Assembly: GCA_004299085.1 (NCBI GenBank) | Contig: SCQV01000027.1 | Location: forward strand, 1 to 40,069 | Source of the DNA: Chitinophagaceae bacterium | Lineage (GTDB): Bacteria; Bacteroidota; Bacteroidia; Chitinophagales; Chitinophagaceae | Direction of reading: 5' to 3' | Length of the DNA stretch: 40,069 bases | Shown: in pieces, positions 32,366 through 40,069 of the stretch | Layout of the letters: each line of letters starts with the position of its first letter | How positions within the stretch are numbered: position 1 is the stretch's first letter | The notes under the pieces: model-generated | The model's database searches: none | Told to the model about the DNA's origin: nothing | Seen by the model: only the letters and a program-made list of their open reading frames with translations | Made by a program: the position numbers and the translations under genes

Positions 32366-34432
32366 ATGAGATTAGCCAATAAATCTTTATTTCAAAAAGA
32401 TATCATCGGTCAGGCTTTGAAACAATCCATCGTAAAGTTGCATCCCAAAATAATGTTTCATAATCCCGTTATGTTTACCGTGGAGATAGGAACTTTCATT
32501 ATGCTGTGTGTATGCATCGGAATATTACACGGGCAAAAGTCGCAAGGAACTTTCGGATATAACTTTACCGTGTTTGTCTTTCTTCTTTTAACCTTGCTGT
32601 TTGCAAACTTTGCAGAAGCAGTGGCTGAAGCGAGAGGCAAAGCTCAGGCAGAAAGCCTGCGGAAAACGCGGGAAGAAACACCGGCAAAATATATCCAGCC
32701 TGTGGGGGAAATGTATGTAAATGAAATGAAAATTATTCCTTCTTCCCAACTGAAAAAAGGAGATGTATTTATATGTGAAGCAGGTGATATCATTCCTGCT
32801 GACGGAGAGATCATTCAGGGTTTGGCAACGATTGATGAAAGCGCCATCACCGGAGAAAGCGCTCCTGTTATAAGGGAAGCGGGAGGAGATAAAAGCTCGG
32901 TGACGGGGGGTACTAAAGTGTTATCAGATAAAATAAAAGTAGAAGTTACCGCGGAACCCGGTGAAAGTTTTCTGGATAAAATGATCGCGCTGGTGGAAGG
33001 TTCCAGCCGCCAGAAAACACCCAATGAAATAGCGCTGACTATTCTATTGGCAGGATTCACTTTAGTGTTTATTATTGTAACCGTCACTTTAAAACCTTTC
33101 GCTGATTATGCACATACGCCCATCACTATTGCGGCATTTATTTCTCTATTTGTGTGTCTTATTCCAACGACCATCGGCGGATTGCTATCTGCCATAGGCA
33201 TCGCCGGTATGGACCGGGCATTACGCGCCAACGTAATTACGAAAAGCGGTAAAGCGGTTGAAACTGCCGGTGATGTGGATGTACTGCTTTTAGATAAAAC
33301 AGGCACTATTACTATTGGAAACAGAAAAGCTACCCATTTTTATCCGGCAAATGGAATAGACGAGAAACAATTTATCCGGGCTGCGGTCATGAGTTCCATG
33401 GCAGATGATACCCCCGAAGGGAAATCCATTATTGAGCTGGCGAAGCAGAATAATGACAGCAATTTCATTTCTTTTGAAAAAAAAGCCGGAATGAAATTTA
33501 TAAAGTTCACCGCAGAGACAAGAAGCTCGGGAATGGATTATGATAATCACAGGATAAGAAAGGGCGCTTCGGACGCGATAAAAAAATTAATAGAAAAGTC
33601 CGGAAATCCTTTTCCTGCAGAAATTGCTGAAAAAGTCAGGAGCATATCAGAAAACGGAGGAACCCCTCTGGTGGTTTCTGAAAATGAATCAGCCAAAGGC
33701 GTCATCGAATTACAGGATATCATTAAACCGGGCATCCAGGAACGTTTTCAGCGCCTCAGAAAAATGGGAATAAAAACAGTAATGGTTACAGGAGATAATC
33801 CATTGACTGCAAAATTTATTGCCGATAAAGCCGGTGTGGATGATTTTATCGCAGAGGCTACGCCGGAAGATAAAATGGATTACATCAGGAAAGAACAGAC
33901 AGGAGGAAGGCTAGTAGCCATGATGGGCGACGGAACCAATGATGCGCCGGCATTAGCACAGGCAGATGTAGGCGTTGCCATGAACAGCGGCACACAGGCA
34001 GCCAGGGAAGCAGGAAATATGGTGGACCTGGATAATGATCCCACTAAGCTTATTGAGATAGTAGAAATAGGAAAACAATTATTAATGACCAGAGGCGCCC
34101 TCACTACTTTTTCCATTGCCAATGATGTAGCTAAATATTTTGCCATCATTCCCGCCCTGTTTATTATGGCTATTCCGGCTTTGCAACATCTGAACATTAT
34201 GAATTTGCACAGCCCTCAAAGCGCTATTTTATCTGCAGTCATTTTTAATGCTATTATTATTCTTCTCTTAATTCCCCTGGCATTAAAGGGAGTGGTTTAT
34301 AAACCGGTGGGGGCAAGCGCCTTATTGCGCAGAAACCTTTTCATATACGGGATCGGTGGGATTATTGCTCCCTTTATCGGCATTAAGCTCATTGATCTTT
34401 TAGTGACGTTTCTCGTGATCTATCTTAAATAG
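32366..34432 (+). CDS. kdpB: K+-transporting ATPase subunit B
   Basis: P-type ATPase: [57 protein letters not shown]. Confidence 0.98.
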   Translation: MRLANKSLFQKDIIGQALKQSIVKLHPKIMFHNPVMFTVEIGTFIMLCVCIGILHGQKSQGTFGYNFTVFVFLLLTLLFANFAEAVAEARGKAQAESLRKTREETPAKYIQPVGEMYVNEMKIIPSSQLKKGDVFICEAGDIIPADGEIIQGLATIDESAITGESAPVIREAGGDKSSVTGGTKVLSDKIKVEVTAEPGESFLDKMIALVEGSSRQKTPNEIALTILLAGFTLVFIIVTVTLKPFADYAHTPITIAAFISLFVCLIPTTIGGLLSAIGIAGMDRALRANVITKSGKAVETAGDVDVLLLDKTGTITIGNRKATHFYPANGIDEKQFIRAAVMSSMADDTPEGKSIIELAKQNNDSNFISFEKKAGMKFIKFTAETRSSGMDYDNHRIRKGASDAIKKLIEKSGNPFPAEIAEKVRSISENGGTPLVVSENESAKGVIELQDIIKPGIQERFQRLRKMGIKTVMVTGDNPLTAKFIADKAGVDDFIAEATPEDKMDYIRKEQTGGRLVAMMGDGTNDAPALAQADVGVAMNSGTQAAREAGNMVDLDNDPTKLIEIVEIGKQLLMTRGALTTFSIANDVAKYFAIIPALFIMAIPALQHLNIMNLHSPQSAILSAVIFNAIIILLLIPLALKGVVYKPVGASALLRRNLFIYGIGGIIAPFIGIKLIDLLVTFLVIYLK

Positions 34433-34450
34433 AAAATAAATTTTTTTAAA

Positions 34451-35017
34451 ATGAAATCGAGTCTCATTCCTGCCGTCAGATTAACTATAGTTTTAATCCT
34501 GTTGCTATCAGGAGTCTATAACCTTGTTATATTTGGTATTGCACAAATAGCTCCTAATCATGGAAAAGGCGAAATAGTTATGTATAATGGAAAGGTGTAT
34601 TACAGCAACATTGGCCAATCCTTTACAGAAGATAAATATTTCTGGTCGCGCCCATCGGCAGTAAATTATAATGCCGCCGGAAGCGGAGGGAGCAATATGA
34701 GTCCTTTTAATAAGGATTATTTAAAAACCGTTCAGGCCAGAATAGACACCTTTTTAGTGCATGATCCCGGAATAAAAAAACAGGACATTCCTGTTGGCCT
34801 GGTAACGGCAAGTGGCAGCGGGTTAGACCCCGATCTCTCACCTGCCGGCGCATTGATACAAGTGCCCCGCATTGCCCGGGTACGGCACCTGCCGGAGAAC
34901 CAGGTACGGGCATTGGTACACGCAAATATTCAACGGCCTTTATTTGGATTATTTGGCCCTGCCAAAGTAAACGTATTGAAATTGAATATAGCCTTAGATA
35001 AATTAAGCCTTAAATAA
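34451..35017 (+). CDS. kdpC: K+-transporting ATPase subunit C
   Basis: YFWSRPSAVNYNAAGSGGSNMSPFNKDYL, GLVTASGSGLDPDLSPAGALIQVPRIARVR, PLFGLFGPAKVNVLKLNIAL. Confidence 0.97.
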   Translation: MKSSLIPAVRLTIVLILLLSGVYNLVIFGIAQIAPNHGKGEIVMYNGKVYYSNIGQSFTEDKYFWSRPSAVNYNAAGSGGSNMSPFNKDYLKTVQARIDTFLVHDPGIKKQDIPVGLVTASGSGLDPDLSPAGALIQVPRIARVRHLPENQVRALVHANIQRPLFGLFGPAKVNVLKLNIALDKLSLK

Positions 35018-35021
35018 TATT

Positions 35022-36395
35022 TTGAATTTTATGAAAAAACATGGTTGGGCCTTATTGATGATCCCTTTTGTCCTTTATTCATTTGCCACTTCCGCCCAAA
35101 CGGCTCATTACCCCACATTTGATACTTCGAGGCTATTGCCATCTCCACTGCCTTCTCCTCCCTTCCCAAGCGCTGACTGGAGTTACAATGAACCTTTAAT
35201 CGGATTGCCCGAAGATGCTTCTGATGGCTTTTTACAAAAATTGCTTGGAATGGCTAACGACAAAAGCAGAATTAAAATATATGGATGGGCTGAACCTTCA
35301 TTTAACCTGAGTACATCCCAAAAAACAAATATTCCGGTTGCCTATAATATTATACCTAATTCTGTAGAGTTAAACCAGCTCGTTTTACGTATTGAACGGG
35401 AACCTAATACCGTACAAACAGATCATTTCGATTGGGGTTTCCGGGTGACTAATCTTTATGGAGAAGATTACCGATATACCACTGCCAAAGGATGGCTCAG
35501 CAACGGTTATTTCAGAAAAAATAATTTGTACGGATATGATCCTGTTGAAATATACGGATTATTGTATTTCCCTAAAGTAACACAGGGGCTTATCATTAAA
35601 ATCGGCAGATTTATCTCTCCACCTGATATAGAATCGCCTTTAGCCGTTAATAATTATTTATTTACTCACTCGGTGCTGGTCTCTTATGATGCAGATACCT
35701 ATACAGGCATTCAGGCATCCTTCAAGCTTTCAAAACGTATTCAGCTTATCACAGGAATACACGGTGGAAATGATGTTGCAGTTTGGGATAAATCCGCGAG
35801 CCTGCATGGACAACTGATGCTCCGATGGGTATCCCGGAATAACAATAATGCACTTTGGGGTGGCATTAATTCCTTAGGCGCAGATAATTATCGTGCTTAT
35901 CATGACAACAAACAGGCGATTGTTGTAACCTGGGGTCACCGTTTCGACCGTATCTTCCATATACAAACTGAAGCATACTATCAGTGGCAATATAATGGCG
36001 CGACGGGCGGCTCACCGACCTTTGGGCCGGTCCACTATGATGCCGGCGGAGGAGCCGGGCCTGTTATTCCGGGTATCAACCAGCAGCTTGGATTCGTCAA
36101 TTATTTCCAAATGTTGCTTTCGCAAAAAGCTTTCTTATCTTTAAGGAATGATTTCTTTGAAGATGTACAGGGCCAGCAGACAGGATTTAAAACCAGCTAT
36201 TTCAGCCATACCCTCGGACTTAATTATTTTTTCACTCATTGGATACAGATACGGCCCGAAATACGTTATGATTGGAATTCGACCTTCAATCTGATCGGAG
36301 ATCAGTTTACTAAAGTGAAACCTTATGATGCAGACAGCAATGATCCTAAATCTCACCAGGTTATTTTTTCGATGGACCTGATTGTGAGGTTCTGA
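35022..36395 (+). CDS. Outer-membrane beta-barrel protein (porin-like) embedded in the kdp operon
   Basis: Signal peptide ending SFATSAQ; barrel-like strand alternation; C-terminal DLIVRF; 4 bp after kdpC. Confidence 0.8.
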   Translation: MNFMKKHGWALLMIPFVLYSFATSAQTAHYPTFDTSRLLPSPLPSPPFPSADWSYNEPLIGLPEDASDGFLQKLLGMANDKSRIKIYGWAEPSFNLSTSQKTNIPVAYNIIPNSVELNQLVLRIEREPNTVQTDHFDWGFRVTNLYGEDYRYTTAKGWLSNGYFRKNNLYGYDPVEIYGLLYFPKVTQGLIIKIGRFISPPDIESPLAVNNYLFTHSVLVSYDADTYTGIQASFKLSKRIQLITGIHGGNDVAVWDKSASLHGQLMLRWVSRNNNNALWGGINSLGADNYRAYHDNKQAIVVTWGHRFDRIFHIQTEAYYQWQYNGATGGSPTFGPVHYDAGGGAGPVIPGINQQLGFVNYFQMLLSQKAFLSLRNDFFEDVQGQQTGFKTSYFSHTLGLNYFFTHWIQIRPEIRYDWNSTFNLIGDQFTKVKPYDADSNDPKSHQVIFSMDLIVRF

Positions 36396-36411
36396 ATATA
36401 ATTGCACGAAA

Positions 36412-37539
36412 ATGCCGGAAGGAATTAACATAAGCGCTCAACATTTTCTTGATCTTATTCAAAAATCGAGACGGGGAAAGTTTAAGATATACATCGGGAT
36501 GAGCGCCGGCGTTGGTAAAACATACCGGATGCTGCAGGAAGCTCACGCGTTGTTGAAAAATGGAATTGATATAAAAATTGGTTATGTGGAAACTCACGAC
36601 CGTCAGGAAACTATAGCACTATTGGATGGATTGCCCGTAATTCCGAGAAGAACAATTTTCTATAAAGGGAAAGAGCTGGAAGAAATGGATCTGCAAGGCA
36701 TTATTAATCTTCGTCCTGAAGTGGTCATAGTGGATGAATTGGCACATACCAACGTGGAAGGAAGCAAAAATGAAAAACGCTGGCAGGATGTACTGGATAT
36801 TCTTTCCGCGGGGATTAATGTGATCAGCGCAGTCAATATTCAGCACATCGAAAGCCTGAATGAAGAAGTAAAAAACATTACTTCCATAGAAGTAAAAGAA
36901 CGAATCCCTGACAGCATATTGACTCAGGCAGATGAAATAGTGAACATTGATCTTACGGCGGATGAGCTTATTTCCAGGTTAAAAGAAGGGAAAATTTACG
37001 GGCATGAAAAAATTGAGACTGCTCTTAAAAATTTTTTTCAAAGTGATAATATCCTTCAACTGCGGGAATTGGCGTTAAAAGAAGTTGCTTCTTATGTAGA
37101 ACGCCAGGTAGAAACTGATGTACTCAAAAAAAGCCCTCTCAGACGGGAGAAATTTTTAGCCTGCATCAGCAGCAATGAAAAAACCGCTAAGACTATCATC
37201 AGAAAAACCGCCCGCCTGGCAAACTATTATCATAGTAAATGGTACGTGCTGTATGTCCAAAAACCATCCGAGAATCCTGACAGGATCGCGTTAGATAAAC
37301 AACGGTACCTAATCAATAATTTTAAGCTGGCTACAGAATTAGGCGCAGGCATCATCAAGGTGAAACATGACCGTGTGGCTCAGTCGGTTATAGAACAGGC
37401 AGAGCAACTGGGAATCACCACTGTTTGCATAGGGAAACCAAAGATCAACTTATTAAAAGTGATCCTTTCAACCGCGTTGTTTAATGAATTATTGAAAAAA
37501 TTATCATCGGCAGATATTGACTTAATCATTTTATCATGA
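36412..37539 (+). CDS. KdpD N-terminal sensor module (KdpD domain + Usp domain), no TM or kinase region
   Basis: GKFKIYIGMSAGVGKTYRMLQEAHALL, GYVETHDRQET, EVVIVDELAHTNVEGSKNEKRWQDVLDIL, INVISAVNIQHIESLN; ends after Usp-like domain. Confidence 0.93.
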   Translation: MPEGINISAQHFLDLIQKSRRGKFKIYIGMSAGVGKTYRMLQEAHALLKNGIDIKIGYVETHDRQETIALLDGLPVIPRRTIFYKGKELEEMDLQGIINLRPEVVIVDELAHTNVEGSKNEKRWQDVLDILSAGINVISAVNIQHIESLNEEVKNITSIEVKERIPDSILTQADEIVNIDLTADELISRLKEGKIYGHEKIETALKNFFQSDNILQLRELALKEVASYVERQVETDVLKKSPLRREKFLACISSNEKTAKTIIRKTARLANYYHSKWYVLYVQKPSENPDRIALDKQRYLINNFKLATELGAGIIKVKHDRVAQSVIEQAEQLGITTVCIGKPKINLLKVILSTALFNELLKKLSSADIDLIILS

Positions 37540-39272
37540 AGATAAAGACACAAGTGGCTTTCGGCGTAGGACTCCTTTTTTTGCTGATTATTCTGCTCGC
37601 AGTCGTAGGGGCCTGGTATATTAATACGTTGAAGAAAGATACGAATAATATCCTCACTTCCAATTATAACTCTGTACAATATTCGAGGAATATGCTCCTT
37701 GCCCTGGACGATATACCCCGGAATCCAAAAGCCATTGCTGATTTTGAAATTAATCTTAAAAATCAGGAAAATAATATTACGGAAGTGGGAGAAAAAGGAG
37801 CTACAAAGCAGCTTGCTGACAACTTAAACGAGTGGCTTTCTCATCCTTATGACACCTCCGCCCAAAAACTTATCCGGAGAAATATTTTAGAGGTCATGCA
37901 TTTGAATATGCAGGCTATCGTTCGAAAAAGCAAAGTGGCCTCAGAAACCGCTGAAACCGCCACTATCTGGATTGCTATCACTGGAACTTTTTGCTTCATC
38001 ATCGCATTTGTCCTGCTGATAAACCTGCCTGGAAATATTGCTAACCCCATTAAAGAGCTGACAGAAAGCACCATGCAGATAGCCGATCAGAATTATACTC
38101 AGCGAGTTCATTTTAAAGGTCGCAGTGAATTCGGTGAGTTAGCCAAATCCTTTAACACCATGGCAGAAAAATTGGAAGAATATGCCGGAAGCAACTTATC
38201 AAAAATACTGATTGAGAAAAAGCGGATCGAAGCCATCATCAATAATATGCATGACCCTGTCATCGGGTTAGATGAGCAGAATGATATATTGTTCATTAAC
38301 GAAGAAGCATTAAAAATTACAGGATTAGTGAAGGAAGATGTAGTAGGAAGAAGTGTAAAAGACGTGGCATTGACAAACGATCTGATCCGGTCATTAATAC
38401 AAGATATTTTTGCGGTAAAAAAAGCTGAAAAGAAAGAGCAGGAATCTCCCTTAAAAATATATGCAAACGGCAAGGAAAGCTATTTCGAAAAAAATATACT
38501 GACTATCTCAATCACCCCTACCGGAGAAGAATCAAAGCAAATTACCGGAAATGTGATCATGCTGCGAAACATCACTGTTTATAAAGAATTGGATGCTGCC
38601 AAAACTAATTTCATTGCTACTGTTTCTCATGAGCTGAAAACTCCGATATCTTCTATTCAGATGAGCCTTCAGCTATTGGGGCAAGAAGCGATTGGTAAAT
38701 TGAATGATGAGCAAAAAGCACTATTGGAAAGCATTGGGGAAGATAGCACCAGGCTACTGAAGATCACAGGTGAACTTTTGAATATGACGCAGTTAGAGAG
38801 TGGAAATATTCAACTTTCCATTTCCACATCCGATCCGGTTGAGATATTGCAATATGCTATTAATGTGAATAAAACGGCTGCTGATCAAAAGCAAATTGAG
38901 ATGGAGGCCCATTACCCCGATAATTTACCAGAAGTTCGCGCAGATAGTGAAAAGGCAGCATGGGTATTAACGAATCTTATATCAAATGCCATTCGCTATT
39001 CTTATAATAATTCGACTGTCTTTTTGGGTATTTCAGTAGAAAAGGAACACGTGGCATTTACGGTAAAGGACACAGGGCAGGGTATTTCCCTGGAATATAA
39101 AGACAAAATATTTGACCGGTATTTTCGTATTCCCGGTTCCAAGAAAGAAGGGACAGGGCTTGGACTTACCATTAGTAAAGAATTTATAGAAGCTCAGGGC
39201 GGACATATCACTGTCGAAAGTAGCTTAGACACCGGGAGCATTTTTACCGTGACGCTACCGGTGGCGGCGTAA
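37536..39272 (+). CDS. HAMP-PAS-HisKA-HATPase sensor histidine kinase
   Basis: Two TM segments; HAMP (NPIKELTESTMQIADQNYTQRV); PAS; FIATVSHELKTPISSIQMSL; HATPase GQGISLEYKDKIFDRYFR and GTGLGLTISK; overlaps preceding stop (ATGA). Confidence 0.95.
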   Translation: MKIKTQVAFGVGLLFLLIILLAVVGAWYINTLKKDTNNILTSNYNSVQYSRNMLLALDDIPRNPKAIADFEINLKNQENNITEVGEKGATKQLADNLNEWLSHPYDTSAQKLIRRNILEVMHLNMQAIVRKSKVASETAETATIWIAITGTFCFIIAFVLLINLPGNIANPIKELTESTMQIADQNYTQRVHFKGRSEFGELAKSFNTMAEKLEEYAGSNLSKILIEKKRIEAIINNMHDPVIGLDEQNDILFINEEALKITGLVKEDVVGRSVKDVALTNDLIRSLIQDIFAVKKAEKKEQESPLKIYANGKESYFEKNILTISITPTGEESKQITGNVIMLRNITVYKELDAAKTNFIATVSHELKTPISSIQMSLQLLGQEAIGKLNDEQKALLESIGEDSTRLLKITGELLNMTQLESGNIQLSISTSDPVEILQYAINVNKTAADQKQIEMEAHYPDNLPEVRADSEKAAWVLTNLISNAIRYSYNNSTVFLGISVEKEHVAFTVKDTGQGISLEYKDKIFDRYFRIPGSKKEGTGLGLTISKEFIEAQGGHITVESSLDTGSIFTVTLPVAA

Positions 39273-39443
39273 TTGAGCGCTATGAAAATGTGCCTCAAAA
39301 AGATACCTTGGAAGATTCAAAATGATGCTCCCTATATCCTTAAAATGATGATACATCTGATTTAAGCCCACAGATCCCCCGGTTGCCTGTATAATCTTTT
39401 AACTTTATGGAGAAATTATTTACCGAATGAATGATACCTTTGC

Positions 39444-39983
39444 ATGATAATCATGAAGAAAGGGCAGATATGGGAAATAGGGGATAAAATTGTTTTATTC
39501 ATTAGGGCATTAGGACTACTAATCACTAAAGTAGTAAAACAAATTGTTCTTCCGAACCGCAAAAGGAAAGGCAACCTTCTTTCCAGTCTTTTATTGTTTT
39601 TCATTTCTTTAAATGATTTAGTTGTCACTTTTTCATGGGGCTTCTCGGTCAGGTTCGTTCTGCGTTGGAAACATTATGACCGGGCCGTTTTCTTAGCAAA
39701 GCGCGCGATGCTTTTTGCCGGATTTGCGCTCTTTCTATTATCTTCCTTTGAATGGTCATACCCCGAAGCGCCGGAATTAACGCACACAAACTCTGTTGTA
39801 CAAACGGGGTTGGATGCCCATGACAGAGCTCCGAAAAAAACGGTACAATACCATACTGCACCTTTAAGAAATACCGGACCCGCCTGGGGCTTTAAAAATA
39901 TCAAAGCATACCGATCAACCTGTGGTCATGCACCTCTTATTACTTCAAAAATTTATTTACATCATGGTAATTTCCGGATCTGA
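39444..39983 (+). CDS. Hypothetical protein with hydrophobic segments (possible membrane/secreted protein)
   Basis: 179-aa ORF in an otherwise empty region; hydrophobic stretches LLSSLLLFFISL and AMLFAGFALFLLSS; no family recognised. Confidence 0.45.
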   Translation: MIIMKKGQIWEIGDKIVLFIRALGLLITKVVKQIVLPNRKRKGNLLSSLLLFFISLNDLVVTFSWGFSVRFVLRWKHYDRAVFLAKRAMLFAGFALFLLSSFEWSYPEAPELTHTNSVVQTGLDAHDRAPKKTVQYHTAPLRNTGPAWGFKNIKAYRSTCGHAPLITSKIYLHHGNFRI

Positions 39984-40069
39984 TACCGGGTTAATGTGAT
40001 CTTCCATTAGAGCCTGTTTCCATTATCAGGAAACTTATAGGTTCATTATTTTATTCTGTAATATTAATC

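Noticed and set aside
36141-36597. Minus-strand ORFs at the porin/kdpD boundary
   Set aside because: Antisense to two confident genes; no signal of independent coding.

Overview
This 40-kb window comes from a Bacteroidota-type genome, probably Sphingobacteriia/Chitinophagaceae-like (inferred from gene families, A-rich start contexts and few Shine-Dalgarno motifs). I saw no rRNA, tRNA, CRISPR array or intact transposase. In order it contains: (i) a 5'-truncated GH30 glycosidase and a type-B carboxylesterase; (ii) a compact mannan-catabolism operon on the minus strand (GH26 mannanase, GH130 mannosyl-glucose phosphorylase, GPH symporter, mannobiose/cellobiose 2-epimerase), divergent from two tandemly duplicated AraC regulators; (iii) a set of envelope genes (PepSY-like, PAP2 phosphatase, DUF5686, sterol-desaturase family, VirK/YbjX-DUF535, GT4, DedA), in which the PAP2 gene carries a single in-frame TGA; (iv) pckA and a large GH63-like glucosidase; (v) a porin-pstSCAB-phoU phosphate operon, with four 11-bp-phased direct repeats upstream of the porin (candidate Pho box) and a hairpin between pstS and pstC; (vi) an NtrC-type sigma-54 response regulator followed by a kdp operon. 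The kdp operon has two microproteins that the ORF track misses (KdpF and a second small membrane peptide), kdpABC, an outer-membrane protein, a KdpD sensor module lacking a kinase, and a separate histidine kinase. I found no clear undescribed defence or mobile system. The most notable signals are the rewired kdp regulatory module with its extra microprotein and sigma-54-like promoter, the 4x11-bp repeat array, the one-stop PAP2 gene, and palindromic repeat copies at 17.7-18.0 kb and 22.85 kb.
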